From positions 4,901,975-4,965,974 of the forward strand of contig NZ_JAPEPJ010000001.1 of assembly GCF_026340255.1 (NCBI RefSeq): a stretch of 64,000 nucleotides of DNA, given 5' to 3'. Positions 7,096 through 15,252 of this stretch are shown piece by piece; the stretch's first letter is position 1; each line of letters opens with the position of its first letter. The position numbers and the translations under genes are program-made. The notes beneath the pieces were generated by a model. The model was not told the DNA's origin, made no database searches, and saw only the letters and a program-made list of their open reading frames with translations. Source of the stretch: Streptomyces sp. NBC_01408 (GTDB lineage Bacteria > Actinomycetota > Actinomycetes > Streptomycetales > Streptomycetaceae).

Positions 7096-9858
7096 GTGGT
7101 GGCGGCGACGGGGCACGCTGACACGAGCGTCGGACACGATGAACTGATCAAGGCGGTCGACCGCGCGCTGACCACGCACGGCCGGGCCCTCCTGACGGGA
7201 CCCGCCGGCGCGGGCAAGACCGAGGTGGCCCGCGCCGTCGCGGCCGCCGCGCAGGCCCGCCGCGAGACCGTGCTCCGCCTCGCTCCCGAGGCCGCCGACC
7301 AGTGGATACCCGAGGCCTCCGCCGCAGCCCTGCTGGCCTCCGTCCCGGGCACCGCCCTGGAGCGGCTCTCCGGCCCCCAGCGCACCGCCATCGCCCTGCT
7401 GTGCCGGGAGACCGACGCACCCCGCGCGGGCCGCGACCACGTCGCGCTGCGCCTCGCCGTCGTGGAAGTGCTCCGCACCCTCGCCGCCCGCCAGCCCGTC
7501 CTGCTCGTCCTCGACAACGCCCAGTGGCTCGACGCCGAGAGCACCGACCTGCTCCGCTTCGCCCTGCGCCTCACCCCGCCCCGGGTACGGGTCCTCGTCG
7601 CCGAATGCGTCCAGGGCGGAGCCGCGGTCGGCGAACCCCTCTGCGGGCCCGGAACCCCGGCCATCCCCGTCCCCCCGCTCGGCGCCGACGAAGTCGCCGA
7701 ACTGCTGGTGCGCCGCGGCCTGCCCGCCCGCCTCGCCGGCCGCATCCACCAGGCCAGCGGCGGAAACCCCCGCCTCGCCCTCGCCCTCGGCCAGTCCCTC
7801 GCCGACGCCCGCGACGGCAGCGCCCACCACGCCGACACCCTGCCCGTCTCCGGACCGGCCCGCGAGGTGGCCCGCCGCCTCCTCGCCGCGGCCCCCGCCC
7901 GGGCCCGCCGGACCCTGCTGCTCGCCGCCCTCGCGGCCCGCCCGACCACCGCCCTGCTGCGCCGCGCGGGGCGGCCCGACGCGGAGGCGGAGCTGGCCGA
8001 GGCGGAACGGGCCGCGCTCGTCAGCGTGGGCGAGGACGGCGCCGTGGAGTTCACCGCGGGGGCACTGCCCACCGCGCTGGCCGCCGACGCGGGCTGGCCC
8101 GAACGCGCCGCCGGACACGCCGCCCTGGCCGCCGCCGTCGACGACCCCGTCCAGGCCGTACGCCACCGCGCGCTGGCCGTGGACACCCCCGACCAGTGGC
8201 TCGCCGCGGAGATCACCGAAGCCGCCGCCGCCTGCCGCCGCCGCGGCCAGCGGGCCCTCGCCGCCGAACTGGGCCTGCTCGCCGCGGAACGCACGCCCTC
8301 CCACCTGGCCGGGGAGGAACTGGCCCGGCTCGTCGCCGCCGCCGAGGACGCGGGCTGGGCGGGCCGCGCCGATCTCGCCCGCCGCGCCACCCGCGCCGTA
8401 CTGGCCCGGGACGCCTCTTCCGCCGACCGGGTACGGGCCCGGCTCGCCGTGATCGACGCCGCCGGACAGGCCCTCGGCACCCTCGAGGAGACCTTCGCCC
8501 ACGCCATGGACGACGCCGCCGGCGACCCCGCCCTGCAAGCGGCCGTCCAGCTGCGGATCGCCTGGAAGCACAACCTCAGCGACGGCGACCCCGTCCGCTC
8601 CCGCGACGCGGCGGCCGCGGCCGGCGCGCTCGCCGCCCAGGGCGGGGACCAGGTCGCCGAGGCCATGGCCCTCACCGTACGGGCCCGCATGGGCCGCATC
8701 CTGGGCGACTCCGACGCCGAGGACATCCTGGCCGAGGCCCTCGCCCTGCCCGCCCCCGAGGTGCCCCTCGGGATGCGCAACGCCCCGCGCTACCTCGCCG
8801 TCCGCCACGCCCTCTTCGACGACCGCCTCGCCGACGCCCGGCGCCAGCTGATGGTCCTGCTGCCCTCCGTCCAGCGCACCGGGTCCGCCGAGGACGTCTT
8901 CGAGGTCCTGCGCAGCCTCACCGAGGTCGAACTGCGCGGCGGCCGGTGCGAGGCCGCGTCCGCCCACGCCCGGCGCGCCCTGGAGCTGACCATCGAGGCG
9001 GGCCTGTCACCCGGCCCCGCCTGGTACGTGGCCGCGATGGCCGAGGCCATGGGCGGCGGCTTCGCGCGCGCCGCCGGATACGCCCGCCGCGGCATCCAGG
9101 CCTCGGAGGAGGAGCACGACCAGGTGTTCCTCTCGCGCAGCCTGCACGCGCTCGGGCTGGTCGAACTGGCCACGGGCGAGGCGGCGAAGGCGGTGGCCAC
9201 GCTGCGCCGGGTCGCCGCGCTGGAGGCCGCCCAGCAGGTGGTCGACCCATCGATCCTGCGCTGGCACGGGGACCTGGCCGAGGCGCTGGTCGCCGCGGAC
9301 GAGCCCGAGGAAGCGGCCCAGCTGCTCGACTGCGTCCACGCCGTGGCCCTCGGGCTCGGGCGCGCCGGGGTGGTCGCCGCCCTCGACCGCGCCCGGGGCC
9401 TGTGCCTGTCGGCGCAGGGCGAGGCCGACGCGGCCGTAACCCTGCTGGAGGCCACCGAGCAGCGGTTCGCCGCCCTGCGGCTGCCGCTGGAACGGGCCCG
9501 TACGCTGCTGGCCCTCGCCCGGGTGGAACGGCGCCGCCGCCGGCGCGCACCGGCCCGCGCCGCCCTCCTGGCCGCGGCCGGGGAGTTCGAACGGGCTGGC
9601 GCGACCCCCTGGACGGAACTCGCCGGGGAACCGGCCGCCGCCCCCGGCGAGGGGAGCGGCGCGGAACCGGTCGCCTCGCTGACCGAGGCCGAGATCCGCC
9701 TCGCCCTGCTCGTCGGCCAGGGGGCCAGCAACCAGGAGGCGGCGGCGAAGCTGTTCCTCAGCGTCAAGACGGTCGAGGCCCGGCTGACCCGCATCTACCA
9801 GAAGCTCAACGTACGGTCGCGGGCCCAGCTGGCCACCGCCCTGCACGGCGGCCGCTAG
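7096..9858 (+). CDS. Large ATP-binding LuxR-family transcriptional regulator (LAL)
   Basis: 920 aa from GTG 7096. An N-terminal AAA/STAND ATPase has Walker A G-P-A-G-A-G-K-T-E-V (about residue 40) and Walker B-like V-L-L-V-L-D-N-A (about 137). A long alanine- and leucine-rich helical-repeat (TPR-like) region follows. The C-terminal LuxR helix-turn-helix lies at about 855-915 (L-T-E-A-E-I-R-L ... A-A-K-L-F-L-S-V-K-T-V-E). LAL proteins couple nucleotide and ligand binding to gene activation; the target is not evident. Its TAG stop is part of the 58-bp palindromic element that follows. Confidence 0.92.
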   Translation: MVAATGHADTSVGHDELIKAVDRALTTHGRALLTGPAGAGKTEVARAVAAAAQARRETVLRLAPEAADQWIPEASAAALLASVPGTALERLSGPQRTAIALLCRETDAPRAGRDHVALRLAVVEVLRTLAARQPVLLVLDNAQWLDAESTDLLRFALRLTPPRVRVLVAECVQGGAAVGEPLCGPGTPAIPVPPLGADEVAELLVRRGLPARLAGRIHQASGGNPRLALALGQSLADARDGSAHHADTLPVSGPAREVARRLLAAAPARARRTLLLAALAARPTTALLRRAGRPDAEAELAEAERAALVSVGEDGAVEFTAGALPTALAADAGWPERAAGHAALAAAVDDPVQAVRHRALAVDTPDQWLAAEITEAAAACRRRGQRALAAELGLLAAERTPSHLAGEELARLVAAAEDAGWAGRADLARRATRAVLARDASSADRVRARLAVIDAAGQALGTLEETFAHAMDDAAGDPALQAAVQLRIAWKHNLSDGDPVRSRDAAAAAGALAAQGGDQVAEAMALTVRARMGRILGDSDAEDILAEALALPAPEVPLGMRNAPRYLAVRHALFDDRLADARRQLMVLLPSVQRTGSAEDVFEVLRSLTEVELRGGRCEAASAHARRALELTIEAGLSPGPAWYVAAMAEAMGGGFARAAGYARRGIQASEEEHDQVFLSRSLHALGLVELATGEAAKAVATLRRVAALEAAQQVVDPSILRWHGDLAEALVAADEPEEAAQLLDCVHAVALGLGRAGVVAALDRARGLCLSAQGEADAAVTLLEATEQRFAALRLPLERARTLLALARVERRRRRRAPARAALLAAAGEFERAGATPWTELAGEPAAAPGEGSGAEPVASLTEAEIRLALLVGQGASNQEAAAKLFLSVKTVEARLTRIYQKLNVRSRAQLATALHGGR

Positions 9859-9913
9859 GGGGTGTCCGGTGGGTCAGGGCCGGGCCCGGCCCTGACCCAC
9901 CGGACACCCCCTA
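9856..9913. terminator. 58-bp perfect palindrome, bidirectional terminator; repeat copy A
   Basis: A palindrome centred on GGGCCC, arms beginning TAGGGGGTGTCCGG and ending CCGGACACCCCCTA. It lies between the convergent regulator and chitinase genes. Its first three bases are the stop codon of the LuxR-family gene. A related element is at 30073-30123, also supplying a TAG stop to a regulator gene. Confidence 0.85.
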
Positions 9914-9923
9914 AGGCGACCGG

Positions 9924-10832
9924 TCAGCAGCTCAGGTTGTTCCCGGGCGTCACCCCGAGCAGCTGCGTGAAGCGCTGGTAGGTGGAGACCCGGCTCTGGA
10001 CCTGGGCCGGGTTGCCGCCGTTGCACTCCAGGGCGCCGTTGATGGAGCGGATGGTCTCGCCGAAGCCCGCGCCGCTCACCATGGCGGTGTGGGCGGTCAT
10101 CGTGCCCGGCCCGTTCTGCGTGTTCCAGTACCAGAGCGCCGTCTTCATGGCGACGGCCGGGTCCTGCTCGACGAGGTAGGGGTTCGCGAGCAGGTTGATG
10201 CCGAGGGCGTCACCCGCCGCCTTGTAGTTGAAGTTCCAGCTCAGCTGGATCGGGCCGCGCCCGTAGTACGCGGCCTGGCCGGCCGGACAGCCGTAGGGCT
10301 GGGTCGCGTCGCAGTAGTGAGGGTAGTTGGCGGTGTTCTGTTCGACGATGTGCACCAGGCCGCCCGTCTCGTGGGAGGCGTTGGCGAGGAAGGCGGCGGC
10401 CTCACGGCGCTTCACGGTGTCGTCACCGGTCTGCGCGAAGGCCGGGTAGGCCGACAGCGCCGCGACCAGGCCGTTGTAGGTGTAGAAGGAGTTCCGGTTC
10501 GGGAACATCTGGTTGAACTGGGCCTCGGAGACCACGAATCCGGACGGGTCGGGGTCCTGGCCCCCGCCGCCACCGCAGGCGCCCTGGTCCGACCAGACGC
10601 CCCACTGCCCGGTGGTGCCGGGCGTCTCGCCCTGGGTCCACCACTTGGCCTGCCAGTTGTGTCCGTTGTGCGAGGCGCTCATGCCGTTCGTGTAGACCGC
10701 GGAGGAGGCCCAGGGGGTTACGCAGGCGGCGGCCGCGACGGCGGGGGAGGAGGGGAAGGTCAGGGCGAGGCCGACCGTGACGGCCGCGGCGGCGACCAGG
10801 GACAGGGCACGGCGGCGAAACGCGCGTATCAC
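9924..10832 (-). CDS. Secreted family 19 chitinase with chitin-binding domain
   Basis: 302 aa. Signal peptide 1-35 (cleaved after A-V-A-A-A). A CBM5/12-type chitin-binding module follows (W-x5-Y ... A-K-W-W-T-Q-G-E-T-P-G ... W-G-V-W), then a Gly/Pro linker and a GH19 catalytic domain (about 100-302). The catalytic glutamate sits in A-S-H-E-T-G-G, and Y-Y-G-R-G-P-I-Q-L-S-W is the GH19 signature. It hydrolyses chitin with inversion. The organisation matches the ChiF/ChiG-type chitinases of Streptomyces. Two DasR-like boxes lie directly upstream, so expression should depend on chitin or N-acetylglucosamine. Confidence 0.95.
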   Translation of the reverse strand: MIRAFRRRALSLVAAAAVTVGLALTFPSSPAVAAAACVTPWASSAVYTNGMSASHNGHNWQAKWWTQGETPGTTGQWGVWSDQGACGGGGGQDPDPSGFVVSEAQFNQMFPNRNSFYTYNGLVAALSAYPAFAQTGDDTVKRREAAAFLANASHETGGLVHIVEQNTANYPHYCDATQPYGCPAGQAAYYGRGPIQLSWNFNYKAAGDALGINLLANPYLVEQDPAVAMKTALWYWNTQNGPGTMTAHTAMVSGAGFGETIRSINGALECNGGNPAQVQSRVSTYQRFTQLLGVTPGNNLSC

Positions 10833-10895
10833 GTAACTTCTCCTTCAGTGGGGGGAGTTGCCGTGGGGGCGGCAACTACGCCACTGAAGCGAAAA

Positions 10896-10923
10896 TGGTC
10901 TGGACCTGTCAAGGTCTAGACCA
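10896..10923 (-). promoter_or_regulatory. Chitinase promoter: -35 between two DasR-like boxes
   Basis: On the minus strand TGGTCTAGACC (10913-10923) and GGTCCAGACCA (10896-10906) flank TTGACA (10907-10912), a good -35 hexamer. Both boxes fit the streptomycete chitinase repeat / DasR-responsive element core TGGTCTAGACCA, so DasR would cover the promoter until released by amino-sugar phosphates. Confidence 0.75.
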
Positions 10924-10946
10924 AGAGGATCTCGTGTGGCCGCATG

Positions 10947-10984
10947 CCGAAGCCCCGGCGTGAAGGGTCACGCCGGGGCTTCGG
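10947..10984 (-). terminator. Terminator after the rodlin gene
   Basis: A perfect 17-bp stem, 10947-10963 with 10968-10984, loop AGGG. It ends the rodlin transcript just before the chitinase promoter region. Confidence 0.85.
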
Positions 10985-10991
10985 CGGCAGG

Positions 10992-11405
10992 TCAGCTGCC
11001 GGCGGAGAGGTTGCCCGAGAGGACTGGGATGTTCTCCAGGATGTGCGAGGCCGAGTCGTCGCCCTTGGCCTGGGTGGAGTTCTCGGTGCACTGCTGGTTC
11101 TGCGGGTTGGCGAGGACGTTGACGTCCTGGACGCCGATGTTGGCGATGACCGCGAACAGGGACTGGGCGTTGACCTTCGCGGGCAGGCCGATGCAGAGCT
11201 TGTTCAGCGAGCCCTGGACCGCACTGAGCTGCGGGCTCATCTTGCCGTGGGTCTCCTGGTTGCCGTAGATCTGCGCGGCGCCGTTGCCGTTCACGGTGTT
11301 GACGCCGTTGTCGTTGCCGATCGCCATCGCCGGGGAGGCTACGGCGGCGCCCGCGCCCAGCACGGAGGCGGTGACCGCTGCGGTGGCCATGAACTTCTTG
11401 AACAT
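10992..11405 (-). CDS. Rodlin (RdlA/RdlB family spore-surface protein)
   Basis: 137 aa from ATG 11405 (M-F-K-K-F-M-A-T-A-A-V). Signal peptide cleaved near A-M-A (about residue 28). The mature part is small, neutral, Asn/Gln-rich and has two cysteines (K-L-C-I-G-L-P and N-Q-Q-C-T-E), as in rodlins of about 131 aa. Rodlins assemble with chaplins into the rodlet layer of aerial hyphae and spores. In S. coelicolor two rodlin genes are divergent; here only one copy is present and no chaplin is adjacent. Confidence 0.9.
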   Translation of the reverse strand: MFKKFMATAAVTASVLGAGAAVASPAMAIGNDNGVNTVNGNGAAQIYGNQETHGKMSPQLSAVQGSLNKLCIGLPAKVNAQSLFAVIANIGVQDVNVLANPQNQQCTENSTQAKGDDSASHILENIPVLSGNLSAGS

Positions 11406-11599
11406 GTGGGGGATCCTTCGGTTGCGCTGTCGCATGGGATAGCTGCCCTCGGCGGGACGTGCTGATCAACTGCTGCAGGCGCTTGTGGTTATCCCCACTC
11501 ACCCGGGTGGCTCATTTGGCACACTGCCCGCCCCGGGGTACGACGGGTCGCCCGGTCCCGCCGCCGTGGCGGCGAGACTGAGCTCCTCGGATCCGAGGG

Positions 11600-11791
11600 T
11601 CAGCCGGTCTTGCGGCGGACCTTCTTGTTCTTGCCGCCGGGGCCGCTGCTGGAACCCTGGACCTTCGCCCGGCTCTGGTGTGCCTGCTGGGACTGGGCAT
11701 TCGCCGCGTTGCGCTCCAGCGCCTCCCGGAACTTGCGCTTGGCCTCCTCGGCCGGCGTTTCGTCCTGCGGGGTGTCTGTTTCGTCTGCCAT
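11600..11791 (-). CDS. DUF5302-like small charged protein
   Basis: 63 aa from ATG 11791, preceded by a strong GGAGG. Highly hydrophilic: an acidic N-terminus (A-D-E-T-D-T-P-Q-D-E-T), the conserved A-K-R-K-F-R-E-A-L-E-R helix, then a basic Gly/Lys tail ending K-K-V-R-R-K-T-G. Widespread in Streptomyces and of unknown function. The short length and good ribosome site support expression. Confidence 0.8.
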   Translation of the reverse strand: MADETDTPQDETPAEEAKRKFREALERNAANAQSQQAHQSRAKVQGSSSGPGGKNKKVRRKTG

Positions 11792-12051
11792 TGGTCCTCC
11801 TGGGGTGATCAAACCGTTTCAGTCTGTCAGCTTGCGTGCCTGCTGACCAGCGAGTTCCCCTGGGGCCGTGCCCAGCGGGCGCGCAGCCCCTCCGGCGGGA
11901 CGCGACCGGAACGCGAGCCTCCAAGGATGGCTTGGGGGAGTCATAAGTTTTAATTATGAGGCCATAAGCTGCCACCGGGTGCTGGATTAGGGTTACCTCA
12001 GTTTAAGGTCTTCCTTGATCCAGCTTTTTCTCGCTCGAAGGGAACTTCGTC

Positions 12052-13413
12052 ATGCCTCGCCCCCTGCGGGTAGCAATCGTCGGTGCCGGTCCCGCAGGGA
12101 TCTACGCGGCGGACGCGCTGCTGAAGTCCGAGACCGCCGCCGAGCCCGGCGTGTCCATCGACCTCTTCGAGAAGATGCCCGCGCCCTTCGGCCTGATCCG
12201 CTACGGCGTCGCCCCCGACCACCCGAGGATCAAGGGCATCATCACCGCCCTGCACCAGGTGCTCGACAAGCCGCAGGTCCGCCTCTTCGGGAACGTCGAC
12301 TACCCGAACGACATCGGCCTCGACGAGCTGCGCTCGTTCTACGACGCCGTGATCTTCTCCACGGGCGCCACCGCCGACCGCGAGCTGAGCATCCCGGGCG
12401 TCGAGCTGGCGGGCTCCTACGGCGCCGCCGACTTCGTCTCCTGGTACGACGGCCACCCGGACGTCCCCCGCACCTGGCCGCTGGAGGCGGAGAAGGTCGC
12501 GGTGCTGGGCGTAGGCAACGTCGCCCTCGACGTCGCGCGCATCCTGGCGAAGACGGCCGACGAACTGCTGCCGACCGAGATACCGCCGAACGTCCACGAG
12601 GGCCTCAAGGCCAACAAGGCGCTCGAGGTGCACGTCTTCGGACGCCGCGGTCCGGCCCAGGCCAAGTTCAGCCCCATGGAGCTGCGCGAACTGGACCACT
12701 CGCCCACCATCGAGGTCATCGTCAACCCCGAGGACATCGACTACGACGAGGGTTCGATCGCCACCCGCCGCGCCAACAAGCAGGCGGACATGGTCGCCAA
12801 GACCCTGGAGAACTGGGCGATCCGGGACATCGGCGACCGCCCCCACAAGCTGTTCCTGCACTTCTTCGAGTCCCCCTCCGAGGTGCTCGGCGAGGACGGC
12901 AGGGTCGTCGGCCTGCGCACCGAGCGCACCGAGCTCGACGGCACCGGCAATGTGAAGGGCACCGGCCGGTTCACCGACTGGGACGTCCAGTCCGTCTACC
13001 GGGCCGTGGGCTATCTCTCGGACGAGCTCCCCAAGCTCCCCTGGGACGTGGAGTCCGGCACGGTCCCCGACGAGGGCGGCCGCGTGATCGAGGCCGGCGG
13101 GCACCTGCAGTCGACGTACGTCACCGGCTGGATCCGGCGCGGTCCGGTCGGCCTGATCGGCCACACCAAGGGCGACGCCAACGAGACCGTCGCGAACCTC
13201 CTCGCCGACCACGCCGAGGGCCGCCTGCACAGCCCGGACGCGCCCGCGCCGGAGGCCGTCGAGGCCTTCCTCGCCGAGCGGAGCGTGCGCTACACCACGT
13301 GGGAGGGCTGGCACCGCCTCGACGCCGCGGAGAAGGCCCTCGGCGAGCCCCAGGGCCGCGCGCGCGTGAAGATCGTCGAGCGCGAGGACATGCTGGACGC
13401 GAGCGGCGCCTGA
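12052..13413 (+). CDS. fprA: FAD-dependent NADPH:ferredoxin reductase (FprA/adrenodoxin reductase type)
   Basis: 453 aa. The N-terminal FAD motif is V-G-A-G-P-A-G-I-Y-A-A; the NADPH motif G-V-G-N-V-A-L-D-V-A-R lies near residue 155. The family-specific P-F-G-L-I-R-Y-G-V-A-P-D-H follows the FAD fold, and the C-terminal FAD contact is W-I-R-R-G-P-V-G-L-I-G-H. It passes electrons from NADPH to ferredoxins, which then reduce P450s and other oxygenases; two P450 genes are in this window but neither is adjacent. Monocistronic. Confidence 0.93.
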   Translation: MPRPLRVAIVGAGPAGIYAADALLKSETAAEPGVSIDLFEKMPAPFGLIRYGVAPDHPRIKGIITALHQVLDKPQVRLFGNVDYPNDIGLDELRSFYDAVIFSTGATADRELSIPGVELAGSYGAADFVSWYDGHPDVPRTWPLEAEKVAVLGVGNVALDVARILAKTADELLPTEIPPNVHEGLKANKALEVHVFGRRGPAQAKFSPMELRELDHSPTIEVIVNPEDIDYDEGSIATRRANKQADMVAKTLENWAIRDIGDRPHKLFLHFFESPSEVLGEDGRVVGLRTERTELDGTGNVKGTGRFTDWDVQSVYRAVGYLSDELPKLPWDVESGTVPDEGGRVIEAGGHLQSTYVTGWIRRGPVGLIGHTKGDANETVANLLADHAEGRLHSPDAPAPEAVEAFLAERSVRYTTWEGWHRLDAAEKALGEPQGRARVKIVEREDMLDASGA

Positions 13414-13424
13414 CCGGCGGGAGG

Positions 13425-13520
13425 GGGCCGGACCCCGGCCCCCTCCCCGGGCCGGACCCCGGCCCCCTCCCCGGGCCGGACCCCGGCCCCCTCCCCGGGC
13501 CGGACCCCGGCCCCCTCCCC
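13425..13520. repeat. Four perfect 24-bp tandem repeats
   Basis: Four identical units of 24 bp start at 13425, 13449, 13473 and 13497, each reading GGGCCGGACCCCGG plus a C-rich half ending CCTCCCC. Each unit can fold on GGGCCGG/CCCGGCCC. It lies between the convergent fprA and M20 genes, so it may act as a terminator; copy number is likely variable between strains. Confidence 0.9.
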
Positions 13521-13561
13521 GCGGACCGGTCCACGCGCCGGTGCGCGAAACGGCCGGATTC

Positions 13562-14821
13562 TCACGCCGTCGGAGCCGCCAGGCAGGTGAGGGCCGCCGC
13601 CGTCAGCGCCCGCACGCCCGCCGGGAGCGCCGTGCGGGCGTCCGGCGCGAAATCAGGCGCGTGGTTGGCGGGCAGCGCCGCCAGTTTCTGCGCCGCGGTC
13701 GCCCCCGGCGCCGCCGACCAGGCCGCGGGTCCGATCACCCCGAGCATCCAGTAGGCGAGCCGGACCCCTTCCGCGCCGTGCAGGTCGCGCCCCGCGTCGC
13801 CGAACAGCCCGAAGTCCTCCGTCGCCAGGGACGGCGGCCACATGGCCACCCGCTCGGGGCCGAATTCCGCCACATGGGCCTCCCGTACCGCGGCCGTCGT
13901 CGCCGGGTCGGGATGGGTGACGGGAGAGACGGACTCGCGGACGATCTCCGGCTCCCGGGGGCAGTCCGCCGCCGCGCATTCGGCGCGGACGATCCGCTCC
14001 ACCGCCGCGGCCGCGCGCGTCAGCGCCGCCTCGCCGGCCGCCCGTACGGTGACGGCCAGTTCGGCCCGGTCGGGCACGATGTTCGCCCGGTCGCCCGCGT
14101 GGAACGAGCCGACCGTGACGGCGACCTGTTCCGAGGGCGCGGCCTCCCGGGCCACCACCGTCTGGAGCCGGGTCACCACATGGGCCGCCGCCACCACGGG
14201 GTCCACGGTCAGGTGCGGGGCCCCCGCATGCCCGCCGCGGCCGTGCAGGACGATCCGGAAGGTGACGCTCCCGGCGGTCATCGGCCCGTACCCGTGGGCC
14301 ACCATCCCGGCGGGCAGCGGGGCCGCGTGCTGCGCCAGCACGGCGTCGGGGCGGCCCGTCCGCTCGTACAGGCCGTCCGCCAGCATCGCCCGGGCCCCCT
14401 CCAGGGTCTCCTCCGCCGGCTGGCCCACCACGATCAGCGTGCCCCGCAGAGCCCGAGGCGAGCTGGCCAGCAGCGAGGCCGCCCCCGCCGCCGCGGCCAG
14501 GTGGAGGTCGTGCCCGCAGGCGTGCGCCGCCTCACCCCGGCTCGCGTAGGCCAGGCCGGTCGTCTCCCGTACCGGCAGGGCGTCCAGTTCCGCCCGCAGC
14601 ATGACGGTCGGCCCCTCGCCGCCCCGCAGCACCCCGGCCACGCCGTGCCCGCCGATCCCGCGCGTGGTCTCGTACCCGGCGGCCTCCAGCCAGTCGGCGA
14701 ACCGGCCCGCCGTGCGCTCCTCGGCGCCCGACAGCTCGGGATGCCGGTGCAGATCCAGGTAGAGGGTGGTGAGCGGCCGCACGATTCCGGCCAGCCCGGG
14801 TAGTCCGGCGAGTTCCGTCAT
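13562..14821 (-). CDS. M20 family metallo-amidohydrolase (AbgB/HipO type)
   Basis: 419 aa, no signal peptide. Metal ligands and the catalytic base are visible: A-C-G-H-D-L-H in the middle of the first catalytic half, V-G-Q-P-A-E-E with the general-base glutamate, and a later H-x-D/E region (T-E-D-F-G-L-F). A dimerisation domain interrupts the catalytic domain, as in M20D. Such enzymes hydrolyse N-acyl amino acids or related amides. The ORF is convergent with fprA and divergent from the RiPP precursor; no link to the RiPP cluster is evident beyond proximity. Confidence 0.9.
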   Translation of the reverse strand: MTELAGLPGLAGIVRPLTTLYLDLHRHPELSGAEERTAGRFADWLEAAGYETTRGIGGHGVAGVLRGGEGPTVMLRAELDALPVRETTGLAYASRGEAAHACGHDLHLAAAAGAASLLASSPRALRGTLIVVGQPAEETLEGARAMLADGLYERTGRPDAVLAQHAAPLPAGMVAHGYGPMTAGSVTFRIVLHGRGGHAGAPHLTVDPVVAAAHVVTRLQTVVAREAAPSEQVAVTVGSFHAGDRANIVPDRAELAVTVRAAGEAALTRAAAAVERIVRAECAAADCPREPEIVRESVSPVTHPDPATTAAVREAHVAEFGPERVAMWPPSLATEDFGLFGDAGRDLHGAEGVRLAYWMLGVIGPAAWSAAPGATAAQKLAALPANHAPDFAPDARTALPAGVRALTAAALTCLAAPTA

Positions 14822-14866
14822 CCGCCCATGATCGGGCAGCGGTCCCGGGCGGGGGACACCAGGGCG

Positions 14867-14895
14867 CTGACACTTTCTGTCAGCAAGGTGTCAGC
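14867..14895 (+). promoter_or_regulatory. Three heptamers at 11-bp spacing upstream of the RiPP precursor (SARP-like operator)
   Basis: CTGACAC (14867-14873), TGTCAGC (14878-14884) and TGTCAGC (14889-14895) are each separated by 4 bp. The last two are identical. Heptameric direct repeats on an 11-bp period are the known binding layout of SARP activators, and the cluster's own SARP gene is at 30121-31908. The first heptamer is also the inverted partner of the second. I do not see a convincing -10 at the expected distance. Confidence 0.55.
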
Positions 14896-14984
14896 GGTAC
14901 GCCGGGTCAGGTGCAGGTGCGACCGGTTCTGATGGAAGGGCACCACCGCACCACCCAACGACCGCACCAGCTGAAGGAGTCACC

Positions 14985-15158
14985 ATGGAGAAGTCGCCGC
15001 TCGCCTCGCTCGCCGACGAGATCCTCGAGCTCGAGTCCGAGACCTTCGAGATCTCCGACTACTCGGACGCCAGCGAGGTCGTGCTCGCCGGTTCCACGAG
15101 CTGCAGCTCGACCTCGACCTGCTCCTCGACCACCAGCACGACCTCCTGCAGCGCCTGA
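14985..15158 (+). CDS. RiPP precursor peptide with Ser/Thr/Cys-only core (thiopeptide/azole type)
   Basis: 57 aa, ATG 14985, ribosome site GAAGGAG at 14973. Leader 1-36 is acidic, with E-T-F-E-I-S-D-Y-S-D-A-S-E-V-V-L-A-G, the conserved leader style of azole and thiopeptide precursors. Residues 37-57 contain 10 Ser, 7 Thr, 3 Cys (40, 46, 55) and one terminal Ala, so nearly every residue can be cyclised to azol(in)e or dehydrated. Cleavage could fall after A35 or G36; the SC at 39-40 would also suit a thiopeptide start. It is convergent with the biosynthetic operon. The product is not one I recognise. Confidence 0.92.
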   Translation: MEKSPLASLADEILELESETFEISDYSDASEVVLAGSTSCSSTSTCSSTTSTTSCSA

Positions 15159-15178
15159 CCCTTCAGGGCGTACGCACA

Positions 15179-15220
15179 CCGGTGCCCCGGCCCCCGCGCG
15201 AGCGGGAGCCGGGGCACCGG
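15179..15220. terminator. Bidirectional terminator between precursor and biosynthetic operon
   Basis: A perfect 13-bp stem, 15179-15191 with 15208-15220 (CCGGTGCCCCGGC and complement), 16-nt loop, between convergent genes. Confidence 0.8.
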
Positions 15221-15252
15221 CCGTACCGCCCGGACCGCACCGGGCCCGGTGA

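Noticed and set aside
13425-13520. CRISPR array
   Set aside because: The units are contiguous with no unique spacers; it is a simple tandem repeat.
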